A stretch of 16,629 bases of DNA from an uncultured Ruminococcus sp. (lineage in GTDB: Bacteria; Bacillota; Clostridia; Oscillospirales; Acutalibacteraceae): NCBI GenBank assembly GCA_902767175.1, contig CACXGH010000085.1, forward strand, positions 1 to 16,629, written 5' to 3'. Positions 1-7,188 of this stretch are shown here, in pieces. The position numbers and the translations under genes are program-made. Within the stretch, counting starts at the first letter, position 1. Each line of letters begins with the position of its first letter. The notes below the pieces were generated by a model. The model saw only the letters and a program-made list of their open reading frames with translations, did not search any database and was not told the DNA's origin.

Positions 1-323
1 AGCATAGAATCCTGGAAGGAGACGCCGAACTGTGCCTTATTAGCTCCGACAAGCATCTCCGCACCGTCCTCAGGCGGCTGAACTATCTCGACCTCAAGTC
101 CTGCATCACTGAAATACCCCTTATCCTGAGCAACATACAGACCTGTATGATTGGTGTTAGGTGTCCAGTCCAAAACAAATGTAATCTTTGTTTTTTCTGC
201 TGTTTCCGATGTTTTGCTCTCCTGAGAGCTTTCATTTGTTTTCTGAGCAGCACAACCTGCGGCAATGCCGAGAGCAAGTGCTGCCGTAAGAACAACAGCT
301 AATATCTTTTTTACTTTTTTCAT
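1..323 (-). CDS. thiY: ThiY-like substrate-binding lipoprotein of a thiamine/HMP ABC transporter (N-terminal part only)
   Basis: Partial gene: it starts at ATG 323-321 and runs off the left edge after about 107 codons. It begins with a lipoprotein signal peptide (MKKVKK, a hydrophobic stretch, then AAGC with the lipidated Cys at residue 24), followed by a Ser/Thr/Glu-rich linker. The mature part opens with a beta strand and the motif LDWTPNTNHTGLYVA, then a GYF-x-DAGL-type segment, typical of the NMT1/THI5-like family (PF09084). Family members bind the thiamine precursor HMP or a related pyrimidine outside the membrane and hand it to ThiX. The start lies one base after the permease stop (TGA 327-325), with GGAG about 9 bases upstream, so the two are translated together under the TPP riboswitch. 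The ATPase gene (thiZ) is not visible and is expected beyond the edge. The family is secure; the exact substrate is inferred. Confidence 0.88.
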   Translation of the reverse strand, partial: MKKVKKILAVVLTAALALGIAAGCAAQKTNESSQESKTSETAEKTKITFVLDWTPNTNHTGLYVAQDKGYFSDAGLEVEIVQPPEDGAEMLVGANKAQFGVSFQDSM

Positions 324-324
324 A

Positions 325-1107
325 TCATTTACTCCTGTCACTACTGATTTTTTCCCAAGGCATACATACACGCTGCAAAACGGAAGTAAGCCAGATGAGC
401 AATAAACTTATTACGGAGATCAGAATGATGACCGCAAACATCTTGTCAGATGAAAAGGACTTGCGTACACGGGTCATATAGCACCCGAGTCCCTCGGTAC
501 CTCCGATCCATTCGGAAACTACCGCACTGACAACTGCATAAGATACCGAGATCTTAAGGCTGGAAAAGAATTGTCCCAGCGAATTCGGAAATTTTACATA
601 ACGAAAGATCTGTATTCTTTTCGCTCCCATAGAGCGCATAAGGTTTACAGTATCCTTATCCACCGATGAAAAGCCCTCAAGAAGGCTTATGGTGATAGGG
701 AAGAATACCACCAAAATAATAAGAATTATCTTCGGCAGCATCTGATAGCCCAGCCATATTACCAGAAGCGGCGCAATAGCTACTGTCGGTATGGTCTGAC
801 TGATCACTATCAGCGGATATATCATTTTCCGTACTATACTGAACATATCCATGACGACCGCCATAACAAATCCTATGAGAATACCGAAGAAAAGCCCGAT
901 AAACGTTTCCGTCAGCGTGACCCTTGCATGACTGAACATGAGCTGCCAATCCTTTTTAAATGCCTCTATGACATCGCCCGGTGAAGGCAGCATATATTTC
1001 GGTATTTCACAAAAACCGCAAACCAACTGCCATACTGCAATGAGAATGACAAGTGCTGCAGCCGGAGGTGCGATCTTACTGATGGTGCTTCGTAACCTTG
1101 CGCTCAA
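325..1107 (-). CDS. thiX: ThiX-like ABC transporter permease (thiamine/HMP uptake)
   Basis: Integral membrane permease of the BPD_transp_1 / SsuC-TauC-ThiX type, carrying the substrate delivered by the neighbouring lipoprotein. The protein has about six hydrophobic segments. Its cytoplasmic EAA loop, which docks the ATPase, is visible as EGFSSVDKDTVNLMRSMGA followed about 13 residues later by KFP. The open frame extends upstream to an ATG at 1248, but that would put about 48 unrelated residues over the thiamine-binding gene. I prefer TTG 1107-1105, giving 260 aa, the usual family length. A GGAGGG lies 14 bases before that TTG, a rather long spacing, and the gene overlaps the upstream gene by 32 bases, so it is probably translated by coupling. 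There is no ATG until well inside the first periplasmic loop. The function is firm; the exact start is uncertain. Confidence 0.85.
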   Translation of the reverse strand: MSARLRSTISKIAPPAAALVILIAVWQLVCGFCEIPKYMLPSPGDVIEAFKKDWQLMFSHARVTLTETFIGLFFGILIGFVMAVVMDMFSIVRKMIYPLIVISQTIPTVAIAPLLVIWLGYQMLPKIILIILVVFFPITISLLEGFSSVDKDTVNLMRSMGAKRIQIFRYVKFPNSLGQFFSSLKISVSYAVVSAVVSEWIGGTEGLGCYMTRVRKSFSSDKMFAVIILISVISLLLIWLTSVLQRVCMPWEKISSDRSK

Positions 1108-1372
1108 TTGTAAGCACTTCTCCCTCCGGTCTGTAATCGACCTTGATATAGGCGAGCACGGACGGTGCGCCTGCACGAATTGCAATATGCTGGCACTCCT
1201 TGACAATGTCCATAAGCTCGTCATAGTCACCTTCGATAGCTGTCTCAAAAGGACCTACATAGCATTTGAGACCTGTACTCTTGATATAGGCGATGACCTC
1301 ATCTACAATTCTGATAAGTTCCTCATCGTCCTTTGCTGCCGGTAAAGTCTGAATAGCTACACTTGCGTTCAT
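1076..1372 (-). CDS. Thiamine-binding family protein (MTH1187/YqgV-YkoF type)
   Basis: A 98-residue soluble protein of the thiamine-binding domain family (PF01910, DUF77). It opens with a beta strand, MNASVAIQTLP, has a helix with EELIRIVDEVIAYI, then the family hallmark Y-V-GPFETAIEGDYDELMDIV, and a final strand with VDYRPEG. Family members form ferredoxin-like folds; the B. subtilis relative YkoF binds thiamine with two such domains. It is the first gene after a TPP riboswitch and lies just before thiX and thiY, which supports a role in binding or delivering thiamine or its precursor in the cytoplasm. The start is well fixed: AGGAGG at 1385-1380 sits seven bases before the ATG. Its end overlaps the next gene. 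The exact biochemical role is not settled for the short family members. Confidence 0.85.
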   Translation of the reverse strand: MNASVAIQTLPAAKDDEELIRIVDEVIAYIKSTGLKCYVGPFETAIEGDYDELMDIVKECQHIAIRAGAPSVLAYIKVDYRPEGEVLTIERKVTKHHQ

Positions 1373-1401
1373 AAAAAAACCTCCTGTAAAATAAAAATTA
1401 A

Positions 1402-1425
1402 AGCACTGCGAAAAGACGCAGTGCT
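1402..1425 (-). terminator. Intrinsic terminator in the thi leader (riboswitch expression platform)
   Basis: In the minus-strand transcript, a perfect 9-bp stem (AGCACUGCG / CGCAGUGCU) with a UCUUUU loop is followed by UUAAUUUUUAUUUU. It lies about 20 bases after the TPP aptamer and before the ribosome binding site of the first gene, as expected for a TPP-induced transcription terminator. A GCUC in the 3' strand of the aptamer's P1 (1448-1445) is complementary to GAGC at the foot of this stem (1426-1423), a short candidate antiterminator pairing. Confidence 0.85.
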
Positions 1426-1444
1426 CTTATGACTTAATAAAAAT

Positions 1445-1536
1445 GAGCTTCCTACGTCGGTATTATCCGCATCAGGTGAAAGGGTCAAGGCAGCACAGCC
1501 TAATCTCAGCCCGCTTGAGCGGACACCCCTGCTTCG
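1445..1536 (-). promoter_or_regulatory. TPP riboswitch (THI box)
   Basis: Reading the minus strand, the hallmark segments appear in order: AGGGGUGUCC at the 5' side, a CCGCU-CA-AGCGG hairpin, the conserved CUGAGA, an extra GGC/GCC stem, then CACCUGAU, GCGGAUAAUACCG and CGUAGGAA. These are the pyrimidine-binding and pyrophosphate-binding parts of the TPP aptamer (RF00059). It begins almost at the predicted transcription start and is followed by an intrinsic terminator. High TPP should therefore stop transcription of the downstream transporter genes. Ends are approximate to a few bases. Confidence 0.95.
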
Positions 1537-1542
1537 ATATAC

Positions 1543-1571
1543 AGTTTACATCCTTCGCCAAAAAAAGTCAA
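1543..1571 (-). promoter_or_regulatory. Sigma-A-type promoter of the thi operon
   Basis: On the minus strand, TTGACT (1571-1566) and TAAACT (1548-1543) are separated by exactly 17 bases. The predicted start near 1536 would place the TPP aptamer at the very 5' end of the transcript, which supports the call. Confidence 0.7.
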
Positions 1572-1688
1572 TACCCTTTTCATTATTTCCTCACGTTTAT
1601 GAGCGTTTATGCTCGCCGCTGATCAAGGAAAACTATTTTTCATGACAGCGTACATACCGAAAGCTGCAGTTCGGGCTGCAGTGCGGTA

Positions 1689-1729
1689 AATCTGACTTAT
1701 AAGTCATTCATAACCTTCGGAATCTGACT
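1689..1729. other. Direct repeat and palindrome in the divergent intergenic region
   Basis: The stretch between the thi promoter and the ABC gene (about 1572-1861) has no gene that I can support. It holds two copies of AATCTGACT (1689-1697 and 1721-1729), 32 bases apart, and the perfect 14-bp palindrome TGACTTATAAGTCA (1693-1706), which shares bases with the first copy. A second short direct repeat, AATAAATAAAG, lies at 1784-1794 and 1841-1851. The first pair sits about 100-140 bases upstream of the extended -10 promoter and could be an operator for the response regulator encoded in the downstream unit. That role is inferred from position only. Confidence 0.4.
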
Positions 1730-1823
1730 GAATATGGTGTTATTTGTTTATTATTTACTATATTGAAGTCTGATTTTTGAAAAAATAAATAAAGCAGATT
1801 TAATGATTATTTAATAATTGACC

Positions 1824-1832
1824 TGCTATAAT
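1824..1832 (+). promoter_or_regulatory. Extended -10 promoter of the ABC/two-component unit
   Basis: TGCTATAAT is a perfect extended -10 element (TGnTATAAT). No good -35 hexamer lies at 17 bases (TGATTA is the nearest), which fits an extended -10 promoter or one that needs an activator. The predicted start near 1839 leaves a leader of about 29 bases to the ATG at 1868. Confidence 0.65.
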
Positions 1833-1867
1833 ACAGATACAATAAATAAAGAGCAGGAGGAATGCTT

Positions 1868-4243
1868 ATGTATCTCAGTATATTAAAGCGTGATCTGAAA
1901 AGAAAGAAAACAATGAATACAATTCTGCTGATATTCATGATCTTATCCGTAATGTTTGTGTCGTCAAGCGTCAATACAATGATGTCAGTTATGTCGGCAA
2001 CGGATAAATTCATGGATATATCAGAGGCGAAGGATTACTTTGTGGCGACGATCGGTACAAAAGCCGGAGATGAAGCTCTTGAAAAGCTCAGCTCACTAAG
2101 CAGTATAAGCTCCATTAAAAGCGAAAGAATTCTTTATATAAATGAAAACTCTGTCAGATACAACGGCAAAACGACCGAAATATCATCAAACGGAGTGCTC
2201 AACAGTATTGATGACATCAGCATTAAAATATTTGACGGAAATAAAAATGAGCTGACTCAGGTGAATGACGGCGAGATATATGTCAAGAAATCATTTATGG
2301 AAAAAAACAATATACCGTCAGGTGCAAAGATCAAAGTAAAAATAGGAAGCTATACGGGTGAATTCACAGTAAAAGGTATAATACTTGATGTACTTTTCGG
2401 CTCTGAAATGATGGGAACACCAAGATTTATCATAAGCCGCAATGATTTTGATAAATTCGTTCAGGGCTGCAATGATGATATCTATGATATGAATAAGGGT
2501 GTTATACTCAATATCGGAACAGACGATCTTAAGAGCGCAGAGAACATCGTAAGCGGTATTGACGGTGTAGCCTTCACAGGCACAAGAGCGGTTATCAAGA
2601 CCACTTACATAATGGATATGATAACAGCAGGTGTTTTCCTTATCATTAGTATATGTCTTATCATCATTTCAATGGTTCTGTTAAAATTTACTATAGGCTT
2701 CACAATCAGCGAAGAATACAGAGAGATAGGCGTAATGAAGGCTATCGGAATAAGAAACGGTAAGATACGCACTCTGTATATGGTCAAATATATTGCTATG
2801 GCAGTAATAGGTGCATCAGCAGGCTTTATATCAGGAATTCCTTTCGGAAAAATGATGATAGACCAGTCTGCAAAAAACATGATATTAGATGAAAGCAATG
2901 GAATTCTTGTAAACCTGATCTGCTCTGCCGCAGTGGTATTGATAATAGCATTGTTCTGCAGACTGAGTACAGGCAAGGTAAAGAAGTTTACACCCGTAGA
3001 TGCGATAAGAAGCGGAGAATCAGGCAGACGTTACAAGAAAAAGGGATTTCTTAAGCTTTCAAAAAGCAGACAGACACCTGTGCTGTTTATGGCTGTAAAT
3101 GATATACTCAGCGGTTTCAGACATTTTGCAGTAATGACGGTAACTTTTATTATCGGAATACTTATGATAACGATAATCGTAAATACTATATCCACAGTTC
3201 AGAGCCCGAAGCTTCTTGCATGGTTTTCAATGGCAGACTGTGATATTGCCCTTGAGGACAAGGAAAATACAGAAAAATACACTCGTTCTGACGGTCAGAC
3301 ACTCAGAGGTGATTATCTGAAAGAAATGGAAAAAACACTTGCTGATAACGGAATACCTGCAAGATGCTTTGGTGAAGCATTATTCAAGTTTTCGGTACAG
3401 AGCGGAGACAATAAGGTCGTTACACTTGCATTTCATGGAGTGGGCATTGAAACCGACAAATATGCATATATTGAAGGCACACCGCCTCAGAATGTAAACG
3501 AAGCTGCTTTAAGCTATGTCATTGCGGAAAAGCTTGGTGTTAATATCGGAGATACAATAACGGTAAAGACAGGAGGAGATAATGAAAATTTCATCGTGAC
3601 GGCTCTTTATCAGTCCATGAATAACTTGGGAGAGGGACTGAGATTCAGCGAAAAATCACAGCTTGATTATTCCAAAACACTCGGGTATTTCAGCTATCAG
3701 ATAAAATACACAGACAGCCCGTCGGATTCTGAGTTAAAGGCAAGGTATGATACCATAAAGGAGCTATATCCCGACTACACTATACGCACTGCCGGAGAAT
3801 ATCTCGATTATTCGATCGGTGGTATAGGAGGTATGATGAACGATACAAAGAATTTCATAATCATTATAGTTATGCTCATCAACATTCTTGTTGTCGTTCT
3901 TATGGAAAAATCATACCTTACAAAAGAGAGGGGAGAAATAGCCCTCATGAAAGCTATAGGCATGAAGAACCGTTCTATTATTATATGGCAGACATTGAGA
4001 GTTGCAATTCTGATGCTTGCGGCAGTCATAATAGCGGTGATTCTTACAGAACCTGTAAGTCAGCTTGCAGTAGGCGGTATATTCAATATAATGGGCGCAA
4101 AATACATTCTTTTCGATGTGAATGTATTGGAGGCATTTATCGTTTATCCGCTTGCGGTTTTTGCAATAACTGTTTTAGCAGCATTCATAAGTACGCTCAG
4201 CGTAAAGAACATATCGTCACAGGAAGTAAACAATATAGAGTGA
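1868..4243 (+). CDS. ABC transporter permease with two FtsX/MacB-type domains
   Basis: A 791-residue membrane protein, the permease of a type VII (MacB-like) ABC system. Visible layout: a basic N-terminus and one membrane segment (about residues 16-38), a large outside domain (about 40-240), three membrane segments around 250-360 (FtsX domain 1), then a second copy with a segment at about 418-440, an outside domain (about 450-655) and three segments from about 660 to 780. Both FtsX domains carry the same coupling-helix motif, REIGVMKAIG and GEIALMKAIG, which contacts the ATPase. Such proteins usually do not import; they move peptides or lipids, or pass on mechanical signals at the membrane. 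An ATG six bases earlier (1862) lies only one base after the AGGAGG (1855-1860); the ATG at 1868 has a seven-base spacing and is preferred. It is the first gene of a four-gene unit with an ATPase, response regulator and kinase. Substrate unknown. Confidence 0.88.
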   Translation: MYLSILKRDLKRKKTMNTILLIFMILSVMFVSSSVNTMMSVMSATDKFMDISEAKDYFVATIGTKAGDEALEKLSSLSSISSIKSERILYINENSVRYNGKTTEISSNGVLNSIDDISIKIFDGNKNELTQVNDGEIYVKKSFMEKNNIPSGAKIKVKIGSYTGEFTVKGIILDVLFGSEMMGTPRFIISRNDFDKFVQGCNDDIYDMNKGVILNIGTDDLKSAENIVSGIDGVAFTGTRAVIKTTYIMDMITAGVFLIISICLIIISMVLLKFTIGFTISEEYREIGVMKAIGIRNGKIRTLYMVKYIAMAVIGASAGFISGIPFGKMMIDQSAKNMILDESNGILVNLICSAAVVLIIALFCRLSTGKVKKFTPVDAIRSGESGRRYKKKGFLKLSKSRQTPVLFMAVNDILSGFRHFAVMTVTFIIGILMITIIVNTISTVQSPKLLAWFSMADCDIALEDKENTEKYTRSDGQTLRGDYLKEMEKTLADNGIPARCFGEALFKFSVQSGDNKVVTLAFHGVGIETDKYAYIEGTPPQNVNEAALSYVIAEKLGVNIGDTITVKTGGDNENFIVTALYQSMNNLGEGLRFSEKSQLDYSKTLGYFSYQIKYTDSPSDSELKARYDTIKELYPDYTIRTAGEYLDYSIGGIGGMMNDTKNFIIIIVMLINILVVVLMEKSYLTKERGEIALMKAIGMKNRSIIIWQTLRVAILMLAAVIIAVILTEPVSQLAVGGIFNIMGAKYILFDVNVLEAFIVYPLAVFAITVLAAFISTLSVKNISSQEVNNIE

Positions 4244-4253
4244 GGTAATTGAA

Positions 4254-5009
4254 ATGAAAAAAATACTTGAAGTAAACGACCTTTGCAAGACCTATATCGT
4301 CAATAAAAGACAGAACAATGTTCTGAGAAATGTAAGCTTCTCCGTTGATGAGGGTGAAATGGTAGCCGTAATGGGGCCGTCAGGCTCAGGAAAATCCACA
4401 CTTCTCTATACTGTTTCGGGTATGGACAGCATGACGGCAGGAGAGGTCATATTTAACGGCAAAGATATTTCAGGACTTAAACCAAATGAGCTTGCAGAGC
4501 TGAGGCTTGATGAAATGGGCTTTATTTTTCAGCAGATGTATATGCTGAAAAATCTTTCTGTACTTGATAATATTATACTCCCTGCACGTCAGTCAAAGGC
4601 AAATAAGCTTTCTTCCAAGGAAAAGCTTGAATACGGAAAGGAGCTTATGAGAAAGCTCGGAATTATAGAAATTGCGGACAATGATATAAATGAGGCGTCA
4701 GGCGGACAGCTCCAGAGAGCTTGTATATGCAGAAGCATGATAAATAAACCTGAAATGATATTTGCCGATGAGCCTACAGGAGCACTTAACAGATCAAGCT
4801 CCGATGAGGTTATGAATGAGCTTTGCAGAATAAACAAAGAAGGTACTGCCATTATGCTTGTTACTCACGATTCAAAGGTGGCATCAAAATGCAGAAGAGT
4901 TCTGTATATCGTTGACGGCAACATCAAAGGAGAGTATAATAATACTGAAAGTGATGAACGCAGGCGTGAAAGAGCACTGAATAATTGGCTTCTTGAAATG
5001 GGCTGGTAA
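4254..5009 (+). CDS. ABC transporter ATP-binding protein (MacB/LolD/BceA type)
   Basis: A 251-residue ATPase that powers the preceding permease. All motifs are intact: Walker A GPSGSGKST (41-49), Q-loop FQQ (92-94), ABC signature as ASGGQ (148-152), Walker B MIFADEPTG (168-176, catalytic Glu173) and the H-loop His205 in VTHD. The ADEPTGALNR wording is typical of the lipoprotein/antimicrobial-peptide exporter branch. The gene begins 10 bases after the permease stop, with GTGAGG as ribosome binding site, and is followed after 27 bases by the response regulator. The C-terminus carries an extra charged tail of about 20 residues (ESDERRRER and on). The role as partner of the permease follows from adjacency and family; the substrate is unknown. 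Confidence 0.92.
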   Translation: MKKILEVNDLCKTYIVNKRQNNVLRNVSFSVDEGEMVAVMGPSGSGKSTLLYTVSGMDSMTAGEVIFNGKDISGLKPNELAELRLDEMGFIFQQMYMLKNLSVLDNIILPARQSKANKLSSKEKLEYGKELMRKLGIIEIADNDINEASGGQLQRACICRSMINKPEMIFADEPTGALNRSSSDEVMNELCRINKEGTAIMLVTHDSKVASKCRRVLYIVDGNIKGEYNNTESDERRRERALNNWLLEMGW

Positions 5010-5036
5010 ACGGTCTTTGATTTGGAGTGAGGATAG

Positions 5037-5702
5037 TTGACGGATATATTGCTTGCAGAGGATAATGAGGAAATGGCAGGTCTGCTCTGCGATTTCCTCA
5101 ATGCAGACGGCTACAGTGTCATACATTGTACAAACGGCGAAGAAGCTCTTGCTGAATTTGAAAGAAACGGAGCAAGGCTTGTAATACTCGATATTATGCT
5201 GCCCGGAATCGACGGCTTTGCTGTATGCCGAAAAATAAGAGAAAGCTCCAATACTTCAATAATTATAGTCAGCGCTAAGACAGAAAAGGACGATATGCTC
5301 AACGGCATTGTTTCAGGAGCCGATGATTATATAGAAAAGCCTTATGATATAGACATTCTCCTCGCAAAAATAAAGGGTATTTTCCTCAGGAGATATAATT
5401 CAGAGATTTTATCTGTCGGATTTCTGAAGATCAATAAAAGCAGGCGTTCTGTTTTTAAGAATGACACTCCGCTTGAGCTTACACAAAAGGAGTTTGACCT
5501 TCTCTGTCTGCTTGCTGAAAACGAAGGAAAAACGCTGAACAAGGACATGATATTCAATAAAATATGGGGACTCGACAGCTTTTCCGAACCTCAGACTCTG
5601 ACTGTACATATAAAATGGCTCAGACAGAAGCTTGAGGACGATCCTAAAAAGCCTGCTCATATTATAACGGTATGGGGAGTAGGCTACCGCTATGAGAGGT
5701 AA
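5037..5702 (+). CDS. OmpR/PhoB-family response regulator
   Basis: A 221-residue DNA-binding response regulator. The receiver domain (about 1-115) has the acidic pocket Glu8-Asp9, the phosphate-accepting Asp52 in LVILDIMLPGIDG and Lys101 in EKPYD. The C-terminal winged helix (about 125-220) has the family features LTQKEFDLLCLLAENEGK, VHIKWLRQKLEDDP and the closing VWGVGYRYER. The start is TTG (5037-5039), preceded by GGAGTGAGG; no ATG is available before the conserved DILLAEDN strand, so translation depends on this weaker start and on coupling to the ATPase. The cognate kinase follows three bases after the stop. Its likely targets include the promoter of this unit; the direct repeats upstream of the permease are candidates. 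The ligand that switches the system on is not evident. Confidence 0.92.
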   Translation: MTDILLAEDNEEMAGLLCDFLNADGYSVIHCTNGEEALAEFERNGARLVILDIMLPGIDGFAVCRKIRESSNTSIIIVSAKTEKDDMLNGIVSGADDYIEKPYDIDILLAKIKGIFLRRYNSEILSVGFLKINKSRRSVFKNDTPLELTQKEFDLLCLLAENEGKTLNKDMIFNKIWGLDSFSEPQTLTVHIKWLRQKLEDDPKKPAHIITVWGVGYRYER

Positions 5703-5705
5703 TAT

Positions 5706-6926
5706 ATGAAAAGCTATATTAAGCTTGTATCAGCAGTAATCGCTGTTCTTGCTCTTCTGCTTGCAGGAGCAGATATAATACTCGATATAACCGATAAAGG
5801 CGCAGGCGGCCGCCCTTACCGTGTTGAAGCCCAGAGAATAGCAGGCAAGCTTGAAAGGGAAGAACAATACAGTCTCGATGATTACAGCTATATAACCAAT
5901 GTGCAAAAAATGCCTGACGGCTTTATTCAGTCGGACAGTGATTATCTTGTAATTGAAATAAACGGTGTACCGTACCGATTTGACTATTCATACCATTACA
6001 GCAGCGATAATACAGTTCTGATTTTCAACTGCTGTTTTATTATTCTTGCAGCGCTGCTGCTCGGAATTTTACTATATATCTGGTTTAAGATCATTCGCCC
6101 CTTTGAAAAGATAAGCGATTATCCTGCAGAGCTTGCAAAGGGTAAGCTGACAGTGCCTTTAAAGGCGCAGAAGGGCGGATATTTCGGAAAATTCCTGTGG
6201 GGACTTGACCTGCTGAGAGAAAACAGCGAAAAACATAAACAGTCTGAGCTTGAACTTCAAAAGCAGAAAAAGACAATGATCATGTCACTTTCACACGATA
6301 TAAAAACACCTCTCGGCGTTATAGAGCTTTATGCTAAAGCGCTTGAAAAGGGACTTTATAAAGACGAAAGCAAGAAAAAGGAAATATCAATCAATATCAC
6401 CGCTAAATGTGAGGAAATACGCTGCTATGTCGATGATATAGCAAAGACGTCAAGCGAAGAGCTTTCGGAGCTTGATGTGAAGGAAGGAGAGTTCTATCTC
6501 TCTGAGCTTATGGATAGAATACGGTCTTTCTACACCGAAAAGCTCAGTCTTTTGAAGACTGAATTCACGATAGATAAGTTTACAGATTCAATTATAGGCG
6601 GTGACTGTGACCGTGCAGAGGAGGTATTGCAGAATATTATCGAAAATGCAATAAAATACGGTGACGGAAAGAGCATAGCCGTTTCATTTTCAAAAGAAGA
6701 GGACTGCAAACTTATCCGTATTTCAAACAGCGGCTGTAAGCTTTCTGAAAGTGAGCTTCCTCATATTTTCGACAGCTTCTGGCGAGGCTCCAATGTCGGA
6801 ACTCAGAGCGGCAGCGGTCTCGGTCTTTATATCTGCCGCAGTCTCATGAGAAAAATGAACGGCGATATATTTGCAGAAATACACGGAGATGAAATGTCTG
6901 TGACGGCGGTCTTTTCTATGATGTAA
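5706..6926 (+). CDS. Sensor histidine kinase
   Basis: A 406-residue membrane kinase paired with the response regulator just upstream (three-base gap, AGAGG site seven bases before the ATG). It has two membrane segments (about 6-26 and 105-127) enclosing an outside region of about 78 residues, a short HAMP-like linker starting IIRPFEKISDYP, a dimerisation helix with the H-box SHDIKTPL (phosphorylated His197), an N-box with NIIENAIKYG (Asn314), a G1 box read as ISNSG (339-343) and a G2 box SGSGLGL (368-374). The G1 box has Asn in place of the usual Asp (NSG instead of DNG/DSG), a common variation in this branch. The outside region is larger than the few residues seen in Bce-type intramembrane kinases, so it may sense a ligand itself. 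The TAA is followed 16 bases later by a long-hairpin element. Confidence 0.92.
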   Translation: MKSYIKLVSAVIAVLALLLAGADIILDITDKGAGGRPYRVEAQRIAGKLEREEQYSLDDYSYITNVQKMPDGFIQSDSDYLVIEINGVPYRFDYSYHYSSDNTVLIFNCCFIILAALLLGILLYIWFKIIRPFEKISDYPAELAKGKLTVPLKAQKGGYFGKFLWGLDLLRENSEKHKQSELELQKQKKTMIMSLSHDIKTPLGVIELYAKALEKGLYKDESKKKEISINITAKCEEIRCYVDDIAKTSSEELSELDVKEGEFYLSELMDRIRSFYTEKLSLLKTEFTIDKFTDSIIGGDCDRAEEVLQNIIENAIKYGDGKSIAVSFSKEEDCKLIRISNSGCKLSESELPHIFDSFWRGSNVGTQSGSGLGLYICRSLMRKMNGDIFAEIHGDEMSVTAVFSMM

Positions 6927-6941
6927 AAATCATAAGAATTT

Positions 6942-7120
6942 TTAAGGAAGCGCTGATTAAATTCAGTGCCTGTATTGTGTCAGCAATTTTTCCTCAGGTT
7001 GTGCAAAAAGACCGCAGGCAACCTTACAGTTGTCAAGGGATTTTTGTGCAAGACGGCGGAAAAAGGGCAAGCAAGACAGGTGCTGAGCCGTAAGGCGTGA
7101 TTTATTCAGCGATTCCTTAA
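6942..7120. mobile_element. MITE-like element with terminal inverted repeats, able to form a long hairpin
   Basis: A 179-bp stretch without a gene, bounded by inverted ends: TTAAGGAAGCGCTGA at the left and, read on the other strand, TTAAGGAATCGCTGA at the right. The match continues inward with changes (TAAAT; CAGTGCCTGTATTG against CAGCACCTGTCTTG), then TTTTTCC against TTTTTCC, and ends in an apex hairpin GGCAAC-CTTACA-GTTGTC near 7018-7035. The right arm has about 12 extra bases. Almost the whole element can thus fold on itself. It encodes nothing, which fits a non-autonomous miniature transposable element or a bacterial interspersed repeat. I cannot define a clear target-site duplication. 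It separates the kinase gene from the CPBP gene and, as RNA, could act as a terminator or stability element. No copy elsewhere in this window. Confidence 0.65.
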
Positions 7121-7188
7121 TAAAATTAACATACATCAATGCGGATCATTTCTTTGTGTGTTATCCTTTTATCAGGAGGTAGACAACA

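Noticed and set aside
83..295. A 70-codon minus-strand open frame near the left edge
   Set aside because: It is a shadow: the lipoprotein signal peptide and ThiY motif are read in another minus-strand frame from ATG 323.
1108..1248. Extension of the ThiX permease to ATG 1248
   Set aside because: The extra residues look unlike a permease and lie over the well-supported thiamine-binding gene; the shorter start gives normal family length.
1590..1620. CGTTTATGAGCGTTTATGCTC short repeat/hairpin as an RNA gene or CRISPR remnant
   Set aside because: Only two short copies with no spacer structure; too little to support a call.
1862..1867. ATG 1862 as the start of the FtsX-type permease
   Set aside because: It is one base from the AGGAGG; ATG 1868 has the right spacing.
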